DNA from: Heliocybe sulcata | Taxonomy: Eukaryota; Basidiomycota; Agaricomycetes; Gloeophyllales; Gloeophyllaceae | Length of the DNA stretch: 64,000 nucleotides | Direction: 5' to 3' | NCBI GenBank assembly: GCA_004369045.1 | Contig: ML213530.1 | Coordinates: forward strand, 195,133-259,132 | Part shown: one piece after another, positions 39,826 through 50,579 of the stretch | Numbering within the stretch: the stretch's first letter is position 1 | Layout of the letters: each line of letters begins with the position of its first letter | Made by a program: the position numbers and the translations under genes | Notes under the pieces: model-generated | The model's input: only the letters and a program-made list of their open reading frames with translations | What the model was told of the DNA's origin: nothing | Databases searched by the model: none

Positions 39826-42193
39826 ATGGAACACTTTACTGTCACTCGACTCTTAAGTGCAACTCTCTCTGGTCCTTCGGTCCTCGACACCGTCGACGTC
39901 TTCCGCCTCTCTCTGCTCTTCAGGAGTGTCGCTCCTGTCCTGAGACGGCTCCTCTCCTTCCTCTTTGGATGCATGCAGGCCCTTTCGCTGCCAGCCCCAG
40001 CTCTCGTTTTCCTGCTGGATGCCGCACCCGACGACATGGAGAAGACGACATCGACCTTCCCCGTTGACGCCTTTGGTCTTGGATTGGTTGTACTTATTAT
40101 AGGTTTTATTACCGGCGCCGTTTGGTTATTCGTTACAAGGACACCCGTACGCTTCGACGACTCTAATTCGACCCCCGTGGCGGATTGGATAGTCAATTCT
40201 ATCACAACTTCTGTTCATAATCCTTCGGTGAGTGTCTCTGTTGTTTCGCGTGTCACATTTGACTAATCACTCCATAGGACACTCTCATGCTCTCCCCAAT
40301 GCCATCCGAGATCGACCTTGTCAACGTCTCTCTAGGCTCTGTGGATGACGCTCCGAGCAACTTGGACAACATTTCCTCTCGACTCGACACCCCTCCGAGC
40401 AATATTAGTGCACATCCGAGTCAGAACACGAGGCTTCCAGGCCGTCCGGCCGTGTCGCAGTTGGTAAGTACGTTCGCATACATGCCCAAAAATCTACTGA
40501 CTATCATTCTGTAGTGTGAGGATTACAGGAAAAACGCCTCGCCCGAATCGGAAGCTTGCATGGACCGTTTTTCCAGTTCTGGCTCAGCCGTTTACCTTCC
40601 TCCACTCTCACCATTTTCGACATCCTCTTCACCATCCCATATTCCTTCGGTGAGTGTGCTCATTTGCTCCCCGCATCACATGTGACCAATACCACTCCAC
40701 AGGATGCTCTCATGCTCTCTACAATGCCGTCCGAGATCGACCTTGGCAACGTCTCTCTAGGCTTGGTGGATGACTCTCCGATCAAGATGGACAACATCTT
40801 CTCTGGACTGGAAGCCTGTCACAGTCATACCAGTCCCCATCCGAGGCAGAACCCGTGGCTTCTAGGTAAACCAGCGGCATCGCAGCTGGTAAGTATGCCC
40901 GCATACATATGTATCTTTTACTGACTCTATCTTTCTATAGCTTGAGGAACACGGTGCATATGCCTCGCCAGAACTGAAAGCTTGCATGGACCATTCTTCC
41001 AGCTCCGGCTTGGCCGCCTATCTCCCTCCGCTGTTGCAACCTCTGACCTCCTTTTCGCCACCGGCCTGGCGCCAGCCATACGACACGCTCTGCACCTTCT
41101 CCAAAGTACTGGATCATTCCCACGTCTCGGACGATGTTTCAGTGAATACTGTCGATGGTATCGGCTATGTTGCTTCAATCGGAGAGGTAAGTACAGTCCC
41201 TTGCAGTAAAGCATTTGCCTCATTTCGTTGTATAGCCGGACGAACCAGACGCCCTCGAGTACGCTGCCACTGCTAGCACCATGGCTCCTTCGCGCCAGCC
41301 CACCGGTTTGACTCAAACGGCGCTGGAAATATTCGCCCTCGATCTGCTCCCCGAATCGACAAGCTGCGGACTTCCAGCAATTCCCTCGCTCGACTTTGCC
41401 AACCTCTCCGTCGGCGATTGTGAAGACCCGTTGGTTTCCTCGCGTGGGATAGGTTCAAGAATCGCGACGCCTCCTCCATCGATATCGCAAGGCCGCCGGA
41501 GTTGCCCTCAAGACGTAAGGGGCGCCGGCTACTCAGTAAGTGCATATAACTATCTCTCAGGATAATCCTAACACAATTCACTTGCTACAGACCGGCCTCA
41601 GCTCATCAGAGCAGTGTCCAGCAACGGTTCCCAAGATATCCACTGCTTCGTATCTCCGAATTCGCGTGCCTCCAGTACATGGCCTGCCGCGTCACCCTCA
41701 AGACGTAAGGGGTTCCTGACGACGAGTAAATATTCTTCTACCTCTCCGGAAAGCCAATCTGACCTGTTTTCTCCAGCAAACGTTAGACCGGCCATCTGCC
41801 CGTGCGGCTCGCGGACCGCCCACTCGTTCGAGTGGCTCTGCAACCCCTGCAGTCAGGAGCAAGTACACCAGGAGCGACTACGAACGTGAGAAGCAGGAAG
41901 CCAATGCGAGGTGCAATGAACTAAGGAGAAGAGGAGCGGAGTTGAACGAGCGAATAGAGAAGACCACGAAGCGCATAGCGGAGATGAGGGCGCGATGGCG
42001 TGAAGCTGAAGAAAGAAGGGCGATGTACGAGCTGGCCGAAGCCAGTGACGAGGAGCCTCCGCCACCCAAGCCTCCGCCGGAGCCGCCTTCGACATGGGAT
42101 CTGGAACTGGACGAGATGCCAGAGCCGCCAGTTGAACTCCCGCCGATCCCGACGCCGGACTGCAGCATGACTGAAGATGAAGACGACGACTAG
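39826..42193 (+). CDS. Family X copy A: eight-exon gene with one in-frame TGA in exon 7
   Basis: Exons as read: 39826-40227, 40278-40463, 40515-40649, 40703-40888, 40941-41186, 41236-41535, 41591-41725 and 41777-42193. Each has exactly the same length as in copy C, and all junctions are phase 0. The membrane helix (about 82-104), the duplicated two-exon module, the QDVRG exon ends, charged helix, PPPPKPPPEPP and MTEDEDDD tail are all present. One difference matters: in exon 7 the GGA codon of the other copies is TGA at 41717-41719. An in-phase upstream donor (GTAAGG at 41705) would splice this codon out and remove seven residues, so the gene may still be expressed; otherwise it ends at about 522 aa. 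Function unknown. Confidence 0.68.
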
Positions 42194-42445
42194 TCCACGA
42201 GGCCTACGCTCCCCCGGGCTACTTCCGTGGACGACTACCCGACTACTCGTAACACCCCCTGGTCCTTGACACGCCTACGCTCCCCCGGGCTACAGTCAAT
42301 GGACGACCATCTTTTGCAACCGTTCCGACCTCAGACTGTCCGACCCACGACGCGCCTACGCTCCCCCGAGCTACAAGTCAGTGGACGACCTCCAGCACCA
42401 ACCATCCGAACCAAGACGCGCCCACGCTCCTCCGGGCTACCGTCG
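42194..42445 (+). repeat. GC-rich tandem repeat downstream of family X copy A
   Basis: Four units with the CTACGCTCCCCCGGGCTAC core (the third with one change, the fourth with two) begin about ten bases after the TAG stop. The spacers align with those in the other arrays. Confidence 0.85.
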
Positions 42446-42663
42446 CGGACATACCTTTTGCAATGAATCAGTGTGCCGAGATAGACGTTTCTTTCTGGAT
42501 TTGTATGTGATAGACTGTAGATTTAGATGAACCATTCATAGACTGCAAGTATATAGATAGACGTGACTCTGTTTCGGATCGTACGTGATAGGACAATACA
42601 AGATATTTTATCATCAGCACTTTAGAAAGGTCTGCGAAGCATCCATCGGCGTTCTGATGCATC

Positions 42664-43291
42664 TTAGTGGTGGTAAGGGGACGCATTGCCCTTGAGCGAG
42701 GCCCAAGTATCGTCCAAAACGTGAACGACGTCTTCCGCTGTTATGGACAAGCTCAGTAAATTGGATGGGTCGAGCAGAAGTCACAGCGGTCCTTTCTCCA
42801 AGTCAACCAAATTCTAACATCCGACATCTGTCAGCATCCATTCCCAAGGCCCATCAATCTTGAACACAATGAGCAATATCATACCTGCGTGAGATGCTGA
42901 ACGCTCGACGCCCCAATCAAGATAGAGTCCACATACTCTCTTCTCGTCTGGCTATGGGGCGAGCGTGATCTCTGCGAGGGTGAGACTGCTTCTCGCCCGC
43001 GGCTTGGACAGAGGCAAGCGCTCCGGAGGTCTTGGCGTTCCAGTAGCATCTGCGATAGACTGATGAGGAGGAGGTTAGCGTGGAGGAATGCGGAGGGGCG
43101 AGGGTAGCATATGTGCACTTGTCCTTGTCGCTTGTTAGGGTCTAAGCCGGAGCCAAGCTCGATGGTTTCTTGGTCGGATCTGTACCTGTCGGTGAAACAT
43201 CCTCCGGCGACTGAGAGGTCGTGTCGTCAAGAAGTCGCTTCCGTTGTGTATGGTACAATAGACACTGGCGCGGGTTAGATTCGTAGAAACC
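42664..43291 (-). pseudogene. AKR 3' fragment (right arm)
   Basis: A diverged copy of the last exons of the AKR gene, from the SFYE(S/F)NP exon to the final VLDDTWASLKGN...YHH exon and stop. It lacks the N-terminal half with the catalytic Tyr. Its 3' flank is shared with the AKR gene and continues to the family X tandem repeat, showing the ancestral convergent family X - AKR arrangement. The 5' end joins formin sequence at about 43291. Confidence 0.82.
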
Positions 43292-43510
43292 TAGACAGGA
43301 GTGCCATCGTCACTTACAGAGCTCCCGAAAGATAGCTTCATCGACTTCGCTAGGTCGTACTGAAGCGAAAGATCCTAGAAATGCTGCTCATGTCATGCAG
43401 CGCCCGCGCAATAACCACCATCGCCAAGTCCAATCAATAGTTCCATCCACCCAGGTAATCGTGAGTCCATCAAGACTTGGGGAAGCGGGCCACTGCGTTG
43501 CATGGCATTT
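43292..43510 (-). pseudogene. Formin exon 2 fragment joined to the AKR fragment
   Basis: The minus strand reads a formin exon 2 remnant ending KLSFRSS-like residues, an intact GTAAGT donor, the same CGATGGC-containing intron start as in 5797-5820, then AKR sequence. It is interrupted on the other side by the TIR element at 43511-44120. Confidence 0.75.
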
Positions 43511-44120
43511 TACGAGTCCTGAGGTCTGAGCAATACTTTAACTACACAATGTATTTTCTGCTTAAATAATATAACCTACTTTGCCTATAGTGCAGAGTAT
43601 GAAGGATGGTTTTGGAAACTTAATGAATCAAACCATCAACTAGGCACACAATTGATAAGTTCTGAGCACTGAGCACCACACCAGCACACCTGAATTGCCG
43701 ACGCCGCGACTAGGGCCCGAATAAACCACTTCAACTGCAACTTGTAGTGGGTTCCCACGGTAAGAAGGGTCTCCGGCAAAGACGACGGCGTGAAAAATCA
43801 CAAGATGTACGGTAATTCACAATAATATTGGTAAACACACCCTGAACTGATAAGATCTTATATTGAGAAGTAGAGGTGGACTTGCGCAGAACTGCACAAC
43901 GAGGGACAAACGGAAGCGGAACGGACACTACAAAACGCGGTTTGTAGGGATTTTGTAGTCACGAATACAAACGGAATTAAATCGGAGCCTCAATTTTGTA
44001 GTGAACACCACACAAAATAACTCTCACGACTTCTCGGCATTTTATTCCCACGACGCTTGTGTTCGGCAAACCGCTCACTTTTGAACGTAAGGACTCCTCC
44101 TTCGTACCTCAGGACTCGTA
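43511..44120 (-). mobile_element. Small TIR DNA element (MITE-like), copy 1
   Basis: A 610-bp segment is bounded by inverted ends TACGAGTCCTGAGGT and ACCTCAGGACTCGTA. It splits the formin fragment, which is contiguous in the left arm. Its 3' end, reverse-complemented, aligns with the 5' part of the element at 53849-54386 (shared blocks GCCGAAC, CGTGGGAA and ATGCCGAG). TA at both edges suggests a TA target duplication as in Tc1/mariner-type elements; this is inference. No transposase is visible, so it would be non-autonomous. Confidence 0.65.
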
Positions 44121-44510
44121 ACATGGAAAGCAGATGAAGGGACAATCTTACAGGATTTCATTCAACTCGTACTGTAGGTTCAATACTGCTTGGACATTGA
44201 GATGTGGATCTTTCAGCTTCAGCATCCAGTACTCTGGAGTAGACGGACTGCGAACGGCACATTGCATCCCCGTAAACTTGCCAGTCCGTTTCTCCCATCG
44301 TGCAGCATTATTCTCGCCAATGACGAACTTCGCATGTTCGAACTGATCAAAGCCCTATCGGCCGAGTCTTCCTGTTGCTCAGTCGAGCGTGTACCATTCT
44401 GACTTTGCATAGACTTGACAACTTCAACAGCGGAATCAGATAGCCTATCCTGCGGAGGACGCATCCCAGCTTTTATCCAGCACAATGCTGCACATAGGAG
44501 TTTCGATCAT
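44121..44510 (-). pseudogene. Formin exon 1 fragment (right arm)
   Basis: The continuation of the formin fragment on the other side of the element. Minus-strand residues match formin exon 1 (SLARIMLHDGRNGLA, LLQSTGC, and the block around STEQQEDSADRALI, equivalent to TEQQEDSTDRAPI in the parent). It then jumps across the same large exon 1 deletion as the left-arm fragment into the formin 5' flank. Confidence 0.78.
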
Positions 44511-44935
44511 GCTGCTGTCCGCCACAGCGCTCAGAGACCGGGGGAAGTTGTTCGCCAGGCAGGTGAAGTCTGAGACCTTTGACAATTACCTCACATATGT
44601 CATCGGCGAGCGAAGCGAGCCTTGTGCTGTTTGGACACCGACTGCATCGTTGGACTTCTAGGAAGCCTCGCAGAGACGTATAAGCTTGTCAGCGTGCAGT
44701 TTCCCAAGTAGCACGCAGCATACAGCGCCTGTTCTTGATGCAGATTGCGCACGCAACAAGGCGTCCTTCTCCTCGAGCTCTTTGTAGTCTGAAGACCTCG
44801 CGGTCGGATCCTGACACAGTGCGGGCAGACTCCAGAGTATGGGCAGTAGAATGCAGTAGAGCCAGTCAAACGTCGTCAGTTCGCTCGTCAATTGAACATT
44901 TCATTTGGGCGCCCGAGAGTCGACTCAGAACTCAT
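44510..44935 (+). repeat. Duplicated formin/family X intergenic segment (right arm, second copy)
   Basis: Matches 38890-39330 and 4800-5175. It leads directly into the copy B upstream region. No gene is supported. Confidence 0.65.
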
Positions 44936-44959
44936 ACCCACCATGTTCACCACTTTCGA

Positions 44960-45385
44960 GCTCGACTCAAGGGCATGCTAGTCGAATGCTGGACAATCAG
45001 GCAACATTTACGTGGCTCTCTGTGGAGAAAGCAGCGCCGGCAGCATATTTCTCATGAATCACGGCGGTCTGTATGTTGCCGAAGATGTCTACATGCTTCA
45101 GAGTCTTGTGCGCTTGCTACTGGTCACCGTCGAGTCCTGGACGGCGAATGCAGTATGCACATTCTTGTATTCCTGACACCGGCGACAACCACGGATACTA
45201 GCTTGCACAGTGCTCGTGGTTCTCGTCAACATCCAGAGTGAGCTCGCGCGCGATGGATTTCAATCCTGACCAGAAGTCCAGAGGACCAGCCGCCTGTCAA
45301 GAAGAGACAGGTAGCCAGCCATCGCCAGCCGCCTCAGAAACTGCATAAATACCTCCCCATCTCCTCTCTCCATTCCCCATACATC
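44960..45385 (+). promoter_or_regulatory. Upstream region of family X copy B with TATA-like box
   Basis: Nearly identical to 39400-39825. ATAAATA is at 45345-45351, 35 bases before the ATG. The identity is higher than that of the middle exons of the two genes. Confidence 0.55.
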
Positions 45386-47313
45386 ATGGAACACTTTACT
45401 GTCACTCGACTCTTAAGTGCAACTCTCTCTGGTCCTTCGGTCCTCGACGCCGTCGACGTCTTTCGCCTCTCTCTGCTCTTCAGGAGTGTCGCTCCTGTTC
45501 TGAGACGGCTCCTCTCCTTCCTCTTCGGATGCATGCAGGCCATCTCGCTGCCAGCCCCAGCTCTCGTTTTCCTGCTGGATGCCGCACCCGACGACATGGA
45601 GAAGACGACATCGACGTTCCCCGTTGACGCCTTTGGTATTGGATTGGTTACACTTATTATAGGTTTTGTTATCGGCGCCGTTTGGTTATTCGTTACAAGG
45701 ACACCCGTACGCTTCGACGACTCTGATTCGACCCCCGTGGCGGATTGGATAGTCAATTCTATCACCCACTCCACTCATATTTCTTCAGTGAGTACATTTG
45801 TTGTTTTGCATGTCACAATTGACTAATACCGCTCCACAGGGCTCTCTCGGGCACTCCCCGATGCCCTCCGAGATCGACCTTACCGATGCCTCTCCAGGCT
45901 CGGCGGATGATTCTCCGAACAACAGGGACAGCATCACCTCCGGACTCGAAGCCTCTATCAACAGTACATGGCCTCATCCGACTCAGATCACAAGACTTCT
46001 ATGGACACCAGCCGTGTCGCAATTTGTAAGCACGTTCGTATATTGAGCTATTCAGCTACTGACTCTATCCTTCTGTAGCCTGAGGATTACAGCACAAACC
46101 CCTCGCCAGAACTGGAAGATTTCATGGACCGTTCTTCCAGCTCCGGCTTGGCCGCTTACCTTCCTCTGCTCTCGCCATCTTCGGCATCCTCTTCACCATC
46201 CGACTCTCCCTGCTCCAACGCCACGTACCGCACCCTCTCAGAAATACTGGATTACTCTCACATGTCGGAGAATGTTTCAACTGAAAAGGTGCAGGAAGCG
46301 TTCGCCCGCGATCTCCTCCCTGAGTCAACAAGCTGCCGGCTCCCAACAATACCCTCGCTCGACTTTGACAAGCTCTCCGTCGGCGACATTGAAGACCCGC
46401 TCGTTCTCTCAGGCGGTATGATTTCAAGAATCGCGGTGCCTCCTCCATTGATATCGCAAGGCCGCCGGAGCTGCCCTCAAGATGTAAGGGGCGCGGGGCG
46501 TACAGTAAGTCTATTTTCCTCATCTCTCCACACAGTACTAACGAGGCTCGTGTCGTGGCAGAATGGCATCATAGCCAGAGCCGCGACAGCTTCCCCTTCG
46601 ATGTCGCAAGGCCGCCGGGATCGCCCTGAAGACGTAAGGGGCACCGGGTATCCAGTAAGTGCATCTGATCCTCTCCTAGAATGATTTGACATAGTCTCTT
46701 TTCTTTCAGATCGGCATCGATTTGCCAGGGAAGCGTTCAGCAGCAGCTCGCCCAATATCCACCGCTTCGCACCTCCGCATACGCGTGCCTTCAGAACATG
46801 GTCTGCCGCGTAACCCTCAAGACGTAAGGGGCTCCGGACGACGGGTGCGTATTCTCGTACCTCCTTGAAAATTCGATCTGACCACTTAGTTTCCAGTACA
46901 TCCCAGGCCCGCCATCTGCACGGACGGCTCGCAGGCCACAGAGTCGTTCACGTGGCGCTGCACCCCCTGCAATCGGGAGCAAGTACGCCAGCAGCGACTA
47001 CAAACACGAGGCGCGAGAAGCCATCGCGAGGTGCAATGAACTAAGGAGAAGAGGAGCAGAATTGAACGAGCGAATAGAGAAGACCACGAAGCGCATAGCG
47101 AAAATGAGTGCGCGATGGCGTGAAGCTGAGGAAAGAAGGACATTGTACGAGCTGGCCGAAGCCAGTGGCGAGGAACCTCCACCACCCAAGCCTCCGCCGG
47201 AGCCGCCTTCGACATGGGATCTGGAACTGGACGAGCTGCCGGAGCCGCCAGTTGAACTCCCGCCGATCCCAACGCCGGACTGCAGCATGACTGAAGATGA
47301 AGACGACGACTAG
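45386..47313 (+). CDS. Family X copy B: shorter six-exon member, open throughout
   Basis: Exons as read: 45386-45787, 45840-46025, 46079-46504, 46562-46654, 46710-46844 and 46897-47313, all phase 0, giving 552 aa with no stop. It has only one copy of the two-exon module present twice in A and C. Its third exon fuses what are exons 5 and 6 there, with the intervening intron and about 25 codons missing. It also has an extra 31-codon exon (46562-46654), itself a repeat of the exon end (SQGRRDRPEDVRGTG). Exon 1, with the membrane helix at about 82-104, and the last exon, with charged helix, proline run and MTEDEDDD tail, are close to copy A. The middle is markedly diverged. Function unknown. Confidence 0.72.
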
Positions 47314-47575
47314 TCCAGGAGGCCTACGCTCCCCCGGGCTACATCCGTGGACGACTACCCGACTACTTCCGACCCTACCTGGTCCTTGACACGCCTACGC
47401 TCCCCCGGGCTATAGTCAACGGACGACCATCTCTTGCAACTGTTTCCGACCTCAGACTATCCGACCCACGACGCGCCTACTCTCCCCCGGGCTACAAGTC
47501 AGTGGACGACCTCCAGCACCAATCATCCGAACCAAGGCGCGCCTACGCTCCCCCGGGCTACCGTCGCGGACATAC
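47314..47575 (+). repeat. GC-rich tandem repeat downstream of family X copy B
   Basis: Four units with the CTACGCTCCCCCGGGCTAC core, one with a TACTCTCC variant, directly after the stop codon. Homology to the AKR 3' flank continues to about 47735 and then stops, which marks the right end of the repeat arm. Confidence 0.85.
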
Positions 47576-47735
47576 CTTTTGCAATGTATCAGTGTGCCAA
47601 GATAGACGTTTCTTCATGGATTTGTATATGATAGACTGTAGAGTTTGGATGAATTGTTCATAGACTGCAAGTATATAGATAGACATGATCCTGTTCCGGA
47701 CTGTACATGGTAGACAATACAAAGTATTTTATAGA

Positions 47736-48094
47736 CACCGTGCGGGAGGCTCCGTCTTCATACGGCTAAGGTGTGATGGTTAGGAGGGACCAAACCATCC
47801 CTATCACGCACGCACAATGTCTGTCATCATACAGTCAGGGTATGTTTGCTTTCCCCGGGACAGTCTTCGTTCGGTCAGATAAAGGAGGAGGGGCGCGACG
47901 AAAATGTAGTACGCAGCGATGGAAAGTCAGCACAGCTGACACAGGGTCATCGCCCGAAGGAAGCTGGTACATCAAAGCAAGGCTTGCGCATGGAAGAACA
48001 ACTGCATGGAGAAGAGCACCGCGTATACATTGATGAAACTGACTAGTCCAACATAACGTTCGCATGTTCGCAAATGGATCATCGAGCGCGGGCT
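47736..48094. other. Intergenic, repeat-arm edge to P450
   Basis: Unique sequence with no supported gene. Where an AKR gene would be expected from the array logic, none is present. Confidence 0.45.
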
Positions 48095-50187
48095 CTAAAG
48101 TCTTTCCATCTCCGCCGAGAGCATGGCTAACGCTTGCGAGGAGTGGGCAACAAGTCTGCACTTAAATGGTTGAGGAAATCTAGCGGATCGTCAGGGTTTG
48201 GCCGTTGTGGCGATCTGAACGGCGACTCACACTATAGTGCCACTGGTATAATCAACTTCTGGAACGAGTGCTTTGCCGTTATCGTCAATTTCCGGGACAA
48301 CATCGCACGTAGACAACACTGTGGAGATAATGGCAAAGATGGTGCCATCGGCGAAGTGAAACCCAGGACAGGCACGACGCCCAAAACCAAATACCAAGTC
48401 GGTCACTTTCCTCATTTCGACATCCGATCCTTTATATCGCTCTGGCTTGAAGGTTTCCGGGTCAGGGTACGACTCGGGATCATGGAGCATATGCCTATAC
48501 CACGCAAACGTCAGATACATTGCTACTGAGCAAATATCGTATCCAAGTTACCAGACGTTTGGCAAGACCCATGAGCCTTTTGGGATGGTGTAACCTTTGT
48601 AGATGTCGATGTCGCTAGTCGCGTGCGCGATTCCTGCCTCAGAATTAGTCAACCCTTCGGAGGTATGGGAATTCAGACGACGGTACCCAGGGGAATAGGC
48701 GGACACCAACGGAATGTTTCCGTCATGACACTCCGCACGTAGGGAAGTGAAGCGCGGTCAGATATAGTGGGCAGCCTATCCTGTCCAATAACTGCATCAA
48801 TCTCAGCCCGAGCTTTGGTTTGGACTTCCGGATGTAATGTCATCATCAGGAAGAATGTCAAGACAGCCGACATGTTCTGATGAAGGTGGTGCATGAGAGT
48901 CAGCATATGACGTGATATAATGTGGAGGGCGCGTACGGTGTCCATCCCCCCGCCCATGACAGCAGACGCCGCCCACACAAGCTGTAACTCGTCGTCCTTT
49001 GACAGCTGACCGTCGCTCTCCGCGACGACCGAGCCGCATAAATTCGGTTTGAACGCTTCACCCGTTTCCTTGAGACCATGTCCGATCAGCTCACGACCAT
49101 ACGCATGTCTGACAAAGGGACGATTACCAAGCCCTTCTTTGACCAAAGATAGGGATTCCAGGAGGCGTCCCATACGACTTTCCTCCATTGTGTAGCAGTC
49201 TTGAGGAAGCCCGACCCAGGCATCCACGCTGGCATATCCTTGACTGTGCAAGCGCAGTCAATCAATGTTCGGCGACGGAAGATGTGCGACACTCACGAAC
49301 GGGCAAGACGTCAACGAGCCAATTTCCAGGAGCGGATGCGCGACTGAAGTTCTCCATAGCCCGGAGTGGCATGGTGAAAAATGGATCGTCATCGCCTTTG
49401 AGATAGTAACCGTAGGTCACACGAATGATGACCGTAGCGATTCGCCTTCCTCGTCGAGAGAGTCAATACTTCAGGATGCGGAACTCATGGCTGACAGGCC
49501 CTCTCACAGCTTAATTTCGCTCGAAAACGACCCGGGGTTTCCTATGACATTTCGTACGAGCCTGCGCGCTTCATTCTCCTGAAGTCCAAAGTACCTGGGG
49601 ACTGTGCTCGGGCTGAAATCTTGAGCCACCAGCCTACGCTGTTTCTTCCAGTTATGGCCATATGGGGCCAGAACGAATGTCTCGTCGTATCCGACCCTGC
49701 ATAAAACGTAAAGAAGACCGTGGCTGAAGTGAGAGACAACACTCTGTACTCACAAATCGCCTGCGAACACCTTCGAACAAGCGAGCCCCTTCAGCTGACC
49801 AGGACGAACAACCCAGGCATATACTTACGAAGTGAGGGCGGTCGGAGTATATTGCGGAGCGCTTGTCCAAGAGGTCTTTGGCGACAATGGCAGAGTTAAT
49901 CACTATATACGGTTGTCCAAGGACTTTCAAGTATACGAGATCGCCTATGAGGCATGTTAGTACATATTTCCGTAGCGACTTCGTGCACGCATACCGTATT
50001 CTTTGGCCCATTCCGAAAATTTGAGCCAGGTATGCTTCTGGGGCACTTGAAGAGCATTGCCCACAAGTGGTAGACCACGAGGCCCAGGGGGATATACAGG
50101 ACTCGGCTGGAAAATAGACTTTAAGACATATACCGACAGACCCAAGAGTAGACCCGCGAAAGCAGTAGACGTCCAGTACTCGGACAT
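48095..50187 (-). CDS. Cytochrome P450 monooxygenase 1
   Basis: A heme monooxygenase anchored in the ER membrane. It starts MSEYWTSTAFAGLLLGLSVYVL, a membrane anchor, then PPGPRGLPLVGNALQVP. A 17-base micro-exon (VFAGD) lies between the DRPHF exon and the VGYDETFVLAPYGHNWKKQRR exon. The I-helix reads MGGGMDT with an intron directly after the Thr. The K-helix ExxR is ETFR, PERF is FKPERYKG, and the heme loop is FGFGRRACPGF. Apparent stops disappear with ordinary GT-AG introns, including one after SGTI that leads to FPQPFKCRL and a normal C-terminus. About 510 aa. Family (CYP number) cannot be assigned by eye. The 3' end faces the family X array. Confidence 0.85.
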
Positions 50188-50560
50188 GGTCGGTAGAGAG
50201 AGAGAAACGCGGAGCTCGACGGCATGTTCATATTATGGTTATATTTAGTGATTCAGCGCAGGCCGCAATGTGGGCGCTTCAGCTGCTTGACCCAGACTGC
50301 ATTGGTGAGGTGCTAGCGAGCCCCTGCGACCGAAATACGCTTACCAGCGTCCCAGTCCAACAAAGAGCACAGAGCGTCCAATCATTGATTCTCGGATGCA
50401 GAAGGCGCCCTTAAGCAAGCGTCCTCGTAGCCGCAGTTGAAAACTTGAAGGTTCTTCTCCTGAAGTTCTCTCCAGTCTTGAGGCCTGCGTTGCCAAGTCC
50501 TAATAGGATCATTAATACTGTGGGCGGACCTCAGAGTTCCGGAGTTTGAGGCAGTGAAAC
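50188..50560. other. Upstream region of P450 1
   Basis: No supported gene; presumably the promoter. A TATA-like stretch (minus strand of ggttatatttagtg, near 50240) lies about 50 bases upstream of the start codon. Confidence 0.35.
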
Positions 50561-50579
50561 ATCAGAACTCGTCAAACCA

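Noticed and set aside
48227-48300. Apparent frameshift and stop near the C-terminus of P450 1
   Set aside because: A normal GT-AG intron after the SGTI codons restores the frame and gives the expected PFKC-type C-terminus.
49086-49292. Frameshift in the middle of P450 1 (two overlapping plausible frames)
   Set aside because: An intron of about 60 bp beginning GTAATC joins the WNPYLWSKKGL frame to ETGEAFKPNLCG without frame loss.
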